Of a stretch of DNA of 64,000 nucleotides, positions 1 to 10,185 are shown one piece after another. Location of the stretch: NCBI RefSeq assembly GCF_002099425.1, contig NW_018344252.1:930001-994000 (forward strand), written 5' to 3'. Under the pieces are notes generated by a model. That model searched no databases. It saw only the letters and a list, made by a program, of their open reading frames with translations, and was not told where the DNA came from. Source of the stretch: Phascolarctos cinereus. Its lineage: Eukaryota > Chordata > Mammalia > Diprotodontia > Phascolarctidae. Made by a program: the position numbers and the translations under genes. Every line of letters starts with the position of its first letter. Positions within the stretch are counted from its first letter, which is position 1.

Positions 1-165
1 ACAAACCTGGCAGGTAGGTGCTATCATTATCCCCATTTTACAGCTGAAGAAACTGAGTCAGATAGACTAAGTGATTTGCCCAGGGTCACACACTTGCTAA
101 GTGTTGGAGGTTAGATTTGAATCTAAGCCTTCCCAACTCTACCCACTGACACGCAGCTGCCTCTA
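1..165 (-). repeat. MIR SINE, antisense
   Basis: It has the characteristic MIR core read in reverse: CCCATTTTACAG, then GAAACTGAG, then a GCCCAGGGTCACACA-like block. The copy is moderately diverged and is cut by the window edge. Confidence 0.85.
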
Positions 166-1430
166 CTCCAGCGGAGGGTATGAGAGCCAGCATCGGTCAT
201 GTGAATGGACAGCATCCTTCTTGCCTGACTTGGTTTACCTGGAAACAGTGGCCGGGTCACAAGTGCTTTTTAGTCTCGGCAGCAGAGTGTCCAGGAAAGA
301 CTCCCCCAGAGCATGAAGAAGGCCAGGGACAGTCATGCTCCAATTGGTCACAGGAGGGATGCCCACAGCTGGCTGCTTTGGACACCCATTCACAGCAAAC
401 ATGCCTCTTCCTCCACCACAGCTCGTGACCCAGCTGTGAGTCACTGCCCGCAGAGGATGATGATTTGGTTGTTTCCTTCAGCCACAAAATGTCAAATGCC
501 CCAGGCTGGCATTTCTGTGGAGGGGCTGCTTGGCAAAGCAAGGGTGTGGCACTGGCCTCAGTTTCTCCAAGAGGGCCTTCTTCCTAAGATGACTGGCCTA
601 TAGTCAGCCTGTTGACTGACCGAATGGAATGCTGTCCAAGAAGGGTGTGACAGACGTCAGAGGCATCATGTCACAAATGGGCATCCGTGGTGTCTGCCTG
701 CCTGGAACGGGGCTCTCCAGAGTGGCCTGGAGGCTGCTGCTACCTGTGAGGAAAGAGGGCCAGCTGACTCTCTCCCTCCCTTGTTAGCAGGGCCTGTGTT
801 CTCAGCACTAGGAGATAGAACCCCGGAGTCTCCAATCTAAGATTCACAGAGCAAGGCTGGCCTCGCAGAGGGCGACCTCCCCGAGGGGACAATGCTTTAG
901 GAGCCTTGGAAGAGTGGGCTGGGAGGTGGTCCCTGGGCACCGATTCCTGTGAGCCCCGCCCCCCCCATCAGTGCTGGGGCCATCCAGGCTCCACAAATAG
1001 GATGCTGTTATTGGCGCTGGGGGGAAGCCTGGGGCCTGCCCTCAGGGGGCTCGCAGTCTGGTGAGGAGTAAGCCCCCAGCCTGGAGAACTGCGCTGCCCA
1101 GGGTTATGTAATGCCTGGATGCCCACAGGGCAGGGAGGTGCCAGGACGGATACCAGGGGGTGAGTGACTCAGGCTGCGGTGGGAAGGACTAATGGCCACA
1201 TGGCTGTGTATAATACTCATCTCCTGTCAAAGGAAAACAATGGAGGAACTGGTGTGTAGCTCGCTGGGATGGCCGGCTCCCGGACCCTGGCTGGACTGTA
1301 GGATGGAGCAAGGCCGCCTTTTCTGACATCCTTGCGGGAAGATCCTGGGGCAAGTCCAGAGACCCCCTGCTCCAAGGGGGCTGACGGTGCCCGGGAGACT
1401 GGGAGGCGGGCCTGGAGCTAGGGTCCCGGC
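166..1430. other. Intergenic sequence without recognisable gene
   Basis: The sequence is moderately GC-rich and looks single-copy. Short open frames exist on both strands, but none shows a family motif, a start context or splice sites that persuade me. Confidence 0.5.
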
Positions 1431-1436
1431 AGGGAA

Positions 1437-1790
1437 TGGTGGTGCCCAAGCAGCGTGAGCTTGGACAAGTCACTTCTGCCCAGGGCCTCAGTTTCCCCAC
1501 CTGTAACATGAGAGGGTTGGACCAGAGGGCAGCTGAGACCTTCCCTGTCTCTAGAGCTGCGATTGAACAGTCTTAGGCTTTACAGAGAGGGAAACTGAGA
1601 CCGAGAGAGTGAAAGGGACTTGTCCAAGGTCATTTAACTAGCAAGTGGAAGAGAGCCCTGCGGGTTTGGAGTTAAAGGCTCTGCGTTCAAATTCTAGCTC
1701 TGCCCCTTACTGCCTGGGTGACCTTGGGCGAGTAGGGTTTCCTCGCCGGGCCTCAGTTTCCTCATCTGGCTCTTTGAACTTCTGGTCTGA
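1437..1790. repeat. Cluster of three old MIR fragments (+, -, +)
   Basis: The first piece carries CTCAGTTTCCCCACCTGTAA. The second is inverted (GAGGGAAACTGAGAC, then CAAGGTCATTTAACTAGCAA). The third runs from a TTCAAATTCTAG-type tRNA head to CTCAGTTTCCTCATCT. The ends are approximate. Confidence 0.75.
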
Positions 1791-2443
1791 GCATGCACTG
1801 CTCCAGCGGGCACCGGGGGACTTCTGAGGTGCCAGGGGCGCCGGCTGGCCACCAGAAGGCGTCCTGAGGGCGGGCGCCCCCAGGAGGCATCTCGAGGGTG
1901 GGCGCCAGCACCGGGTGCCCAGGGGCCCCAGGGATCCCTGCAGGCCTCGGCTCAGGGCTGGGCTTTCTCTCCTGCCCCCCCCCCCACCCCAAGTGTATCT
2001 CCTGGAAAAAATGAAGTCAAACAGGTTCCCGGCGGCGCAAACAATAGGCACTGGGACGGGATGGGAGGGCTGGATCCGATCCTCAGGGTTACCTGAGGGT
2101 CAGAGCTCAGTGGAGCTGGCATCGGCCCTGCCCCTAGGCACCCTGCACAGACCGGGCTGGGCTGGCCCGGGAGGGAGGGGACAGGAGCCGCAGCCACGCT
2201 TTCCGCTCTGAGCCCAGGCTGCTGGGTGAACTTGGGCCGGGCCCTGTCAGTCTCTGGGCCGCCGGGCTCCAGACCCAGGATGGGACCCCCAACTCTGCCG
2301 CGATCCGGGCCCGCTGGGCCGTCGTGGGGGGCCGTGATCCCACAGAATGCAGGGCCAGGGCTCCTGTCAGGCTGACGCAGCGATTGGGCAGGGGAAGGGC
2401 CCCGAGCACCGCGGGACACCCGGGATGGGGGATGACCCCCCGA

Positions 2444-2493
2444 GGGGCGGGGCCCCCGGAGGAGGACCTGGGGGCGGGGCCTGGAGGGCGGGG
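2444..2493 (+). promoter_or_regulatory. Cluster of three Sp1-type GC boxes
   Basis: GGGGCGGGG occurs at 2444-2452 and 2471-2479, and GGGCGGGG at 2486-2493, all on the same strand and 50-100 bp upstream of the candidate exon. Such clusters are typical of TATA-less CpG-island promoters. Binding is not shown by the sequence alone. Confidence 0.55.
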
Positions 2494-2544
2494 CCGAGGC
2501 AGCCACGGGATGGGGGTGGGGCTGCAGCTGCAGCACAGGTGCTA

Positions 2545-2737
2545 ACAGAGTGACCCTGGTCGGAGGGAGCGCGTCCGTGGCGGCCCCCGGAGCGGCTGGA
2601 CGCTTTGGGATCGACGGAGGCAGCGGCTGGAGGGCAGCGGCGGCCAGCCCGGCCTTGGTCCCGGGTCTGGCTGAGCTTGGGGTCCCCGGACTCCGGGGCC
2701 TTAGGACGGAGCGTCTGGCAGCCCCGCGAACCCCCAG
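2545..2737 (+). other. Candidate noncoding exon 1 with donor CCCCCAG|GTACGG
   Basis: This GC-rich segment lies just downstream of the GC boxes and ends at a plausible 5' splice site (2737/2738). A second possible donor (GGAG|GTGAGT) lies near 2771. The start is approximate because no transcript evidence is available. Splicing to the acceptor at 41235 would give a first intron of about 38.5 kb. The frame open through this segment is GC-driven and shows no protein I recognise, so I treat the exon as untranslated. Confidence 0.4.
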
Positions 2738-2960
2738 GTACGGCCAGGGCAGGGGGGCGGAGGAGGGAGGTGAGTGGGGAGGGGAGGCCCGTGACTCTGT
2801 GGTTCTTTCCTCTCTCTGGGCGCTTTGCCTCGGGTTCTGTGCGTGGGAGTGTGTGTCAGCGCGTGTTAGGGGGACGGAGGAGGGGAGAGAAGAGGCACCT
2901 TCCCCAGGGCACGTCGCTAAGGGATAGCCGGCCTGGCCACCTCCTCCAGGGGTCCTTGGC

Positions 2961-4287
2961 TTACAGCCCTGCTCCTTCCCAGCCTCAGTTTACCCAGCTG
3001 TCCAGGGAGAGTTCCGAGCCAGGCCGTACGCCAGCAGAGTCCCAAAGTTGCGCTGGCAGACACAATCGAGCCAGGGAGTCCGCGGGCACATAGTCCACGC
3101 AGGAGCGGGTGGGGCGTCTTTGTTGCCCCGCTCACGCTTTGGGCTACCCTGGTGTCAGCCCCCGAGGGGAGATCCTGCGTGTGGACTGAGCCGGGAGACT
3201 CCTCATTAACAAATAATATGGGGCGTCTGAGACCTGGTGATGAAGCAGATGGTCAGTTTCCCCAGCCCGCCCCTTCCCCTCCTGTAATGGTAGGAAGGGG
3301 CTAGGGGCGAGGCACAGCCCTTGAATTCAAAAGCGGCAGCTGACCCCGGCAGTCTGTGAGTGTGTGTTTGGGGGTGGGGTGGGTCCAGCACTGCTCCCAG
3401 CCTCATTTTCTGCATCTGCCAAATGGGAGCATCTCCCATTTCTATAGCAGCGTCTTAGTGACCAACTGGCCCCCTCTGCCTCCGGCTGCCCTGACTTCAG
3501 TCCTAGGAAGAGCTTAGCTAAAGGTTTCAGGGTCCCAGGCAGAAGTCCTCCTCTTGAAGCCTGTTATGATCCCCATTTTACAGATGGGGACACTGAGGCA
3601 CACTGAGACCAAGCTGCTCTCCAGGGTCCTCCTAGCCAGGAAGGGCCTGAGGCCAGATTCTGGCCCTGGTCTGGTAGTCTCTAAGTCTGCTCTGTCTCCT
3701 GCCCCCTATCCCCACCCCCCACGACTGCTTTCAGGATTCCCTGTAATGAAGAGAGAGGGGGCCTGACTCTTTCCTATCCCACAAGTTCTGGGGAGTGGCT
3801 TTTATGTCTCCAGAATGCCCCTGTCAAGCAGAGTATGCTGCTAAGGGACACTGGGTGCCCAGAGCATTGGACCTGAGTCAAGAAGCCCTGAATTCAAATC
3901 CAGCCTCAGACTCTCCAGGCTGTGGGAACTGAACAGGTCTCTCCACCCCTGTTCCGCATCAGGGACAGTGACATAGCATCCTCAGCACCCCCTCTATTAC
4001 CCCTCCCCAGAGAGTGTGAGGACAGAACCAGATAGGATTTGGGAAGTGCTTTGCAAACCAGAGGGCCCACTATATAATGTCAGCTCTTGCTGATATGCCT
4101 CCTAACCTCAGTAGTTAAGTCTAGGAGACCAGCAGCTCCTGGAGGACAGAGGCCTCCGCCGGGCTCTGTGCCAGGCACATCTAACTGCCTAGAAAGCCAT
4201 GACCTGAAATTCGTTGTACATGTCCTGGATCCCCCAACCTGTCCTAGGCGTGGGCTGGAGCAGTGTCTGGGATTTTGTTTGTGGCTT
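2961..4287. other. Start of candidate intron 1, with two MIR pieces
   Basis: This is mostly unrecognised sequence. An inverted MIR core lies at about 3556-3640 (CCCCATTTTACAGATGGGGA). A forward MIR-like SINE spans about 3835-4100 and carries the tRNA-type AATTCAAATCCAGCCTCAGA block. No coding exon is supported. Confidence 0.6.
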
Positions 4288-5187
4288 CTTTATTTTTTTA
4301 ATTTTATTAATTTATTTTGATTTATCAACAGTCACTTCCATATGCTTTTGAGTTTAAAATTTTTCTCCCCCTTCCTCCCCACCACCCTCCCCAAGACGGC
4401 GCACAATCTGATATAGGCTATACATTTCATTCTTATTAAACATATTTTCACATCAGTGAAATTGTAAGTAAAAATTAAAACCAATAGGAGGAACCATCAG
4501 AAAGAGGAAACAAAACTCAACAGAAGAGAAAAAAAAGATAGTGATTCAGCTTTCACAGTTATGATTACTATCTGTGTCTTTTTCTCCATCCTTTTCCCCC
4601 TTTATCTTTCTCCTTTCTCCTTTCCCCCCTCACTAGTGTTTTGCTTTTGACCACTGCCTCCTTCAGTCTCTCCTCCCTTCTATCATCCCTTTCCCTTTTC
4701 TTCCCCTTTGCCCTTACTGCCTCTTCCGTCCCTTCCATCTTCCCTCTCTTTTCTTTCCCCTTTCCCCTCCTACTGCCTATAAGGCAAGTTAGATTTCTAT
4801 ACCTAACTGATTATGTTATTCCCTTCTTGAGCCAAATCTGATGAGAGTAAGGTTCAAACAATGCTCACCCCCTCCCTTCTTTCCCTCTGCTGTAATAGGA
4901 TTTTTTGTCTTTTCCTGTAATGTAATTTACCCTTGTCTGCCTCCTCCTTTCTCAGTACATTTTCTAAGATCAGACTAATCCACTTACTTGGATCCATTTA
5001 ACCCACTTGATTAGATTTTTTTTATCATTACATCAAAGTCAACTAATATCCACCCCTTTATATACTCCTTTAACATGGTGTAATAACAATACAGTTCTCA
5101 AGAGTTGCAAGTGTCATCTTCCTTGTAGGGATGTAAACAGTCCACCTTATTAACAACATTTTGTATCTTTCTGTCCCATTTACCTTT

Positions 5188-6161
5188 TTATGTCTTCCTT
5201 GAATCTTGTACTTGAAGATCAAATTTTTTGTTGAGCTCTGGCCTTTTTATGAGGAAGGTTTGGAAGTCCCATATTTTGTCGAATATCCATCTCCTCCCTT
5301 GAAAAATCATGCTTTTTTTTGTAGGGTAGTTGATCCTTGGCTGCAATCCAAGCTCCTTTGCCTTATGGAATATCATGTTCCACGCCCTGTGGTCTTTTAA
5401 TGTAGAAGCTGCAAGGTCCTGTGTAATCCTGACTGTGGTTCCATGATATTTAAATTGTTTCTTTCTGGCTGCTTGCAGCACCTTCTCTTTCATCTGGTAA
5501 TTTTGGAATTTTGCTATTATATTCCTTGGCATTGTCAATTTGGGATCTCTTTCAGGTGGTGATGTGTATTCTTTCTATGGTTATTTTACCTTCTGGTTCT
5601 AGGACTTCGGGCAGTTTTCCTTTATGATTTCCTGAAAGATACTGTCCAGGCTCTTTTTTTCATCATGATTTTCAGGTAGTCCAATGATTTTTAAATTGTC
5701 TCTCCTGGATTGATTTTCCAGGTCAGTTGTTTTACCGATGAGGTATTTTATGTTTTCATCTATTTTTTCATTTTTTTGTTTCTGTTTGACTGATTCTTGC
5801 TCTCTCATAGAGTCATTAGTTTCCATTTGTCCAATTCTAGTTTTTAACAGATTTTTTCTTCTGTTAGTTTTTGTACTTCCTTCCAATTGGCCAATTGTAT
5901 TTTTAAGGGATTTGTTTTCTTCAGTGTACTTTTTTTTCCGGTTGGCCATTGTATTTTTTAAGGACTTTTCTACCTCTGACATTTGACTTTAAAATCCTTC
6001 TTGAGCTCTTCTAAGAAGGCTTTTTGGGCTTCAGACCAGTTCATATTCCCTTTTGATGTTGCAGATGTGGGTTTGTTGACAATGTTGTCCTCTTCAGAAT
6101 TTCTGTCTTGATCTTCACTCTTCTCATAATATGAATCTATGGTACATTTCTTTTTACTCAT
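5188..6161 (-). pseudogene. LINE ORF1 protein gene (L1 ORF1p type), decayed
   Basis: This encodes the RNA-binding chaperone of L1-type elements, in about 324 codons. The N-terminal part starts MSKKKCTIDSYYEKSEDQD. A coiled coil of Glu/Lys/Asn heptads follows, then the RRM-like block LENQSRRDNLKIIGLPE, then the C-terminal domain with MPRNIIAKFQNYQMKEKVL and FQTFLIKRPELNKKFD. The reading frame shifts between the N-terminal and coiled-coil parts (near 5970-5982) and again, with a stop, around 5540-5600, so the copy is not functional. The decay is light, which suggests a moderately young insertion. Confidence 0.9.
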
Positions 6162-6295
6162 GGTTTCTTTATTCCCTGGCCTTTAAAGAGATTGAGCTCT
6201 CCTGCGGGAACAGAGGGCACTGACCCAAGCTTCTTGTGTTGGGAGCCTAGGTCTTGGTCACTGGCTTTGTGTGCTGGGGCCTCTTATGTTGGCAA

Positions 6296-6860
6296 TTGGA
6301 GGCTGTAGGTTTGGCAGCTTACCTGTGTTGGGCTGGAATCAGCAAGGCTGGAACTTTCAGGCAATTCTAGGTTGCCTGCTTTTCCTTTCCTTTAGCTTTC
6401 TTCAGCTCCTTTGAGATGGGTGCTGCAGGGTGTTTATCTGCCTGGGGCCCCCTGCAGTGTTGTCTCCCTCTTTCTGCTAATGCACTGGGAGATTCCTTTG
6501 TGGTAGAGTGCTGAGGCACCTGGTGGTTTTCTGAGCTGGTTTCCAGTTCCCCACCCTCACTGAGGCACTTGGAGGTCCAGGTGTTGGTGTTTGCCTGCTC
6601 TACCACCTGGGCTTCAGGATTTCCTCCTGGTTGACAGTTGGAGGCTGTAGGGTTCTGACAGCTTACCTGGTGTTGGGTTGGAATCAGCAAGGCTGGGACT
6701 TTAGGAAGACTCTAGGTTGCTTTCTTCAGCTCCTTTCAGATGAATGCTGCAGGTGCTTATTCGCCTGGGGCCTTTGTAGGGCTGCTTCCCTTATTTTTGC
6801 TGAGGCACTGGGAGACCCATTTGCTGGGCTGCTGCACTGCTGCTCCCCGTCTTTCTTCTA
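6296..6860 (-). repeat. Tandem 342-bp monomers in the LINE 5'UTR
   Basis: The block TTGGAGGCTGTA begins at 6296 and again at 6638. Homology continues for roughly 200 bp (CAGCTTACCTG, then GGAATCAGCAAGGCTGG, then CTTTCTTCAGCTCCTTT, then GCCTGGGGCC, then GCACTGGGAGA). The second copy blends into the element's 5' end. Repeated 5'UTR monomers act as promoters in mouse L1; whether they do here is inference. Confidence 0.8.
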
Positions 6861-6985
6861 GTTCAGCTGTTCTAGGTGTTTTTTTTTTTCTGGGGTGATA
6901 TTTTCTGGGTTTTCAGAGGTTGATAGGGGAGGGTGAGAGCGACTTACCTTTTTACTCCGCCATCTTGGCTCCCTGTTTGTGGCTT

Positions 6986-7535
6986 TTCTGAGCACAGTGG
7001 AAGACTATCCATTGATCTTGTGAGCTCACTGAGACCCAGGGAATTTGGAAGGAGTCTCAGAGGCCTGAGAATGCTCCTTGCTTCTGGGCTTTTTGTAGCC
7101 ATGAATGACTTTCTCCTGTTGAACCATTCTGGGACCAGAGCCCTGGCTTGAGGCTAGAGAGTCAGAATCTGGGTGTGGCCTTTAAGACCTAGCAGAAACA
7201 GTAAACCCGCCCCAGAACTGAGCCTCAGGGCTTGCTTGGCTTTGTTTTTGGTATTGGTGGCCTTTGGATTAGGGCTGGCCTGAAGCTGACTTTTCCATCT
7301 AGAAAGAAGAAGCTTCTGCGGGGGCTTCCAAAGGGATGCACGATCTCCTTCAGGTGGTTACTCTCTCCAGTGGAGCAGATTGCCACCCATTTCTACTCCT
7401 CCCAGAAACCTTGGTAGACAGTGGAAATTGCCAGAGGAGACCCAGATTCCTCCATGTAGCGATTGTGTGCCTCTTTGGGAACCTGGTTTCCCTCCCCCTC
7501 CATAGGTGACTGACTATAAGAGTTCCTTTTTCTTA
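6986..7535. other. Unrecognised intronic sequence
   Basis: This sits between the HAL1-like element and the next SINE. I see no repeat family, splice-flanked frame or RNA gene here. Confidence 0.45.
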
Positions 7536-7536
7536 G

Positions 7537-7674
7537 GGCCAGCTAGGTGGCACCAGACCTGAAGTCAGGAGGACCTCAGTTCAAATTTGGCCTCAGACCA
7601 AACACTTGACACTTACTAGCTGTGTGACTCTGGGCAAGTCATTTAACCCCAACTGCCTAAAAAAAAAAAAAGAG
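7537..7674 (+). mobile_element. tRNA-derived marsupial SINE (WSINE/MdoSINE type), forward
   Basis: It starts GGGCCAGCTAGGTGGC, carries the B-box-like AGTTCAAATTTGGCCTCAGA and GGCAAGTCATTTAACCCCAA, and ends in an A-run passing into (GA)n. It is nearly full length and little diverged. Confidence 0.9.
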
Positions 7675-8540
7675 AGAGAGACAGTTCTTTTTTCTTTGTG
7701 AAGATCATGGGAGGTTCTCCATAGCCTCCAAGCACTTGGTAAGGCCTCCAGGGCCATGAAGCAGGGCACTTGTTACTATTCTTATGACCACCCAGTGTGC
7801 TAGGGACCTTCCAAGATCTGTAATGCTTTACATTTTCTTGGGAACATTCAGTACAACCCTGTGGCCTGTCCCTCTGTGAGAGCCCTCCTTCTCTCTGACG
7901 GCTGGTCTTTCTATGACTCACAGTAAGATTGCCTTTTTTGGCCCTGAATTTCTTCCCCTAAAGTTCTGGCCAGATGTGAAGGGAATATAGAGATGGCCCT
8001 GAGGCCTTGAAGGTCACACAAAGTCTGCTGGGGCCTACCATGGGAGAAAAGCATAGGCTTTTTGAACTGGGCCAGGGGTGAGAAGACTAGCCCGGTGGAC
8101 TTTGTCTCCCAGTGAGGAATGTGGTGGCCCCCAGCATCCTAGGGAAGCATGTGACGGTGATAAAGAGGATGGGCAAGGAGAATGTTTCCTCCACCTCCAG
8201 TAACTTCTTATCGTCCCCTCAGGCTGATAACCACTTGGCTCTTTCTATCTAGTCTGACCCACTGGGGTACTCAAGAGCTGCCCAGACTGCCTCTCATTCC
8301 TGTAGCACACAGTCCAGGGCTGGAGGAGAGGCAGGCTTTGGGCCAATGGGCCAGCAAGACCCAAACCCATTCTGATGCATAGTAGGTGCATTAGAGAGGC
8401 CGGTGAAGGACAGTAGAGGTGAAGCCTGTGTGCATGACACAGATTGGGGAGGAGCCACATGGAGCATTTTGGAGAAGCATAGCCCTCTGAGCTGGGTCCT
8501 GCTGGGGAGCAATCAGGCCTGCAGCTGGGAGAGACTGCAG
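7675..8540. other. Unrecognised intronic sequence
   Basis: I see no gene, RNA or repeat family that I can name. Short frames are not supported by splice sites or motifs. Confidence 0.4.
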
Positions 8541-8544
8541 AGGC

Positions 8545-8832
8545 TAAGCCCCTCATTTTACAGAGAAGGCAACTTCTCTAGGACAGGGGCAGGGACTGGG
8601 GCTGACTTGCCCAAGGACAAATACTGGATCACAGATGTAGAACTGGAGGGAGGAGACACACCAGGGATCATCTAGCCAACCACCTCATGTTACAAATCAG
8701 TAAACTGAGGCCCAGTCACAGGGAAAGACTTACTGAAGGTCACAGACGGGTTTCTAGAGCTGGAAGGGAACTCGGAGACCATGGAGTCTAACCTTCTCAT
8801 TTTACAGTTGAGGAAACTGAGGCCCAGAGGGA

Positions 8833-8835
<3 letters not shown>
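8545..8835 (-). repeat. Two MIR/MIR3-like fragments, antisense
   Basis: Both contain the inverted core, CTCATTTTACAG and then GAAACTGAGGCCCAGAG. The second also has the AGAGCTGGAAGGGAACT leader typical of MIR3-like copies in mammals. Confidence 0.75.

Positions 8836-8892
<57 letters not shown>
8836..8892. repeat. (GA)n microsatellite
   Basis: This is an almost pure run of GA dinucleotides of about 55 bp, lying between two MIR elements. Likely length-polymorphic. Confidence 0.97.
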
Positions 8893-8897
<5 letters not shown>

Positions 8898-8904
8898 GGA
8901 AAGG

Positions 8905-9130
8905 GAATTAGCATTTATTAAGTGCCTACTGTGTGCCAGGTACTGTGTTAAGTCAGCACGTTACAAACATATCATTCAGTCCTTGCAACAACCCTGGCAG
9001 TTAGGTACTATTATTATGCCCATTTTACAGATGAGGCAGAGGTTAAGCGACTTAATCAAGGTCACATGGCTATTAAGTGTCTGAGTCAGGATTTGAATTC
9101 AGGTCCTCCTGACTTCAGGCTTAGCACATG
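8905..9130 (-). repeat. Near full-length MIR, antisense
   Basis: It runs from the TTAAGTGCCTACTGTGTGCCA tail, without its last base in places, through CCCATTTTACAGATGAGG and a TCAAGGTCACATGGCTA core, to a tRNA-related head. It is one of the best-preserved MIRs in the window. Confidence 0.88.
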
Positions 9131-9504
9131 GCGATAGGAATTAGAAGGGACTTTAGGCAGCCACTGACCCACCTCTTATTTGCTAATGGAGGCCATGGAG
9201 GAGGTGGAAGGGAAGGAGTGCCCTGAAGGAGCAGCATTCTCTTTTTAAATAAATTTATTTTAAAAAAAACCCAACACAAATCTCTACTTTCCTGTGGCTA
9301 ATACATGCCTTTTGTTCTATGCCAAGGAAGCAGATTCATTTCAGGCCATTTTGATCCGTTTCATCAGTGCTCCTGGGGCATGGCTTCTGGCCCCTCCCCA
9401 TCCTGCTTGACCCCAGCTTCTCCAGAATGTGAGCCCACAACTGACCTTGGCCCTCCAGGTGTGGTCTCACCAGGGCCTGACCTGTAGCTTCATGCTGAAC
9501 CTCA
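9131..9504. other. Unrecognised sequence with short A/T-rich patch
   Basis: An A/T run lies near 9245-9275. The stretch 9300-9480 reads like decayed interspersed repeat, but I cannot assign a family. Confidence 0.35.
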
Positions 9505-9661
9505 TGCCTCTTTTTTTTCTTTTGGTTAGGCATGGGGTTAAGTGACGTGCCCAGGGTCACACAGCGAGTAAGGGTTATGTGTCTGAAGCTGGATTTAAAC
9601 TCAGGTCCTCCTGAATCCAGGGCTGGTGCTCTATTCAGTGTACTGCCTAGCTGGCCCCCCC
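9505..9661 (-). mobile_element. tRNA-derived marsupial SINE, antisense
   Basis: A T-run is followed by GGCATGGGGTTAAGTGACGT, CAGGGTCACACAGCGAGTAA and CCTCCTGAATCCAGGGCTGG, ending with CTGCCTAGCTGGCCCC. This is the usual arrangement of an inverted copy. Confidence 0.92.
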
Positions 9662-10044
9662 CCATACCATTCTTAAAGCAGCCTCAAATCTGCTCAGCTC
9701 TTTTTTTTTCCCCTGCCTGTTGAGGTTGCCTTGCAGGGCATGCAGTCCACTGAGACTTCCCGATCTTTGTTGGACAGGCTGCCAGCTAGCTGTGCCTTCC
9801 CATCCCATGCTTGTGAGGCTCCGTCTTCAAACTTAATTTTCTCAGATTTGGCCTGCCCATCCTGAAGGCGGCTCCCTGCAGGGCAGCGCACTTTCCTGGC
9901 TTGGTATTGTCTTTGCCCTAGGCTTGGATGAAGATGTTGACCTGCCTGGTGGTTCCCTTGGTGAAGTCTTGTTTGCCAAGGGAATGAGAAACATAAATAA
10001 CTCACTTGAAACTAGACATGAGTGTTCTCTTTTGAACAATGGGG
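9662..10044. other. Unrecognised; possible old processed-gene remnant on minus strand
   Basis: The minus strand keeps open frames of about 100 and 65 codons, with stretches such as SLSNKDREVSVDCMPC that look protein-like. I could not identify a parent gene, and the frame is not continuous. It may be chance. Confidence 0.2.
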
Positions 10045-10185
10045 CCCGGGTCTAGAGCTGGATAGTACCTCAGAGGCCATCAGGGTCTCATTTGACAGCT
10101 GGGGAAACTGAGGCACAGAGAGGGAAGTGACATGCCCAGAGTCCTACTACGAGTCAGAGGTCTTCCTGAGCCTAAGTCCAGTGCT
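10045..10185 (-). repeat. MIR3-like fragment, antisense
   Basis: It has a TCTAGAGCTGGATAGTACCT leader, then GGGGAAACTGAGGCACAGAG and a degenerate CCCAGAGTCC block. Confidence 0.75.

Larger units (their letters stand above)
2180..2960 (+). promoter_or_regulatory. CpG-rich candidate promoter, probably of MTUS1
   Basis: This is one of the most CpG-dense stretches of the window, in contrast to the CpG-poor repeats around it. It carries three GGGCGGGG boxes (2444-2493), a double CAGCTG motif near 2522, and no TATA box that I can see. A candidate exon with a splice donor follows directly. Upstream of an intron leading to the MTUS1 coding exon, on the same strand and at a plausible distance (38.5 kb), this is the best candidate for the long-isoform promoter. 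Attribution to MTUS1 is inference; it could also belong to an unannotated divergent transcript. Confidence 0.55.
4288..6973 (-). mobile_element. Complete HAL1-like (ORF1-only) L1-derived LINE
   Basis: On the minus strand this runs from an L1-type 5' end (GGAGCCAAGATGGCGGAGTA at 6973) through an 812-bp 5'UTR and an ORF1 region (6161-5188) to a 900-bp 3'UTR ending at 4288. Identical 12-bp flanks TGTTTGTGGCTT (4276-4287 and 6974-6985) are target-site duplications, so the insertion is full length. No ORF2, endonuclease or reverse transcriptase is present. The last 240 bp of the 3'UTR match the 3' end of the ORF2-bearing L1 piece at 51.4 kb. ORF1-only elements are known as HAL1 and are mobilised in trans by L1 enzymes. 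An internally deleted L1 is the alternative. Confidence 0.85.

Noticed and set aside
7537-7674. tRNA gene (A/B box-like sequence)
   Set aside because: The promoter-like boxes belong to a tRNA-derived SINE with a poly-A tail; no cloverleaf is formed. The same holds for the other SINE copies.
8836-8892. Possible CRISPR-like or satellite array
   Set aside because: Only a GA dinucleotide microsatellite. No spaced direct repeats occur anywhere in the window that would suggest CRISPR.
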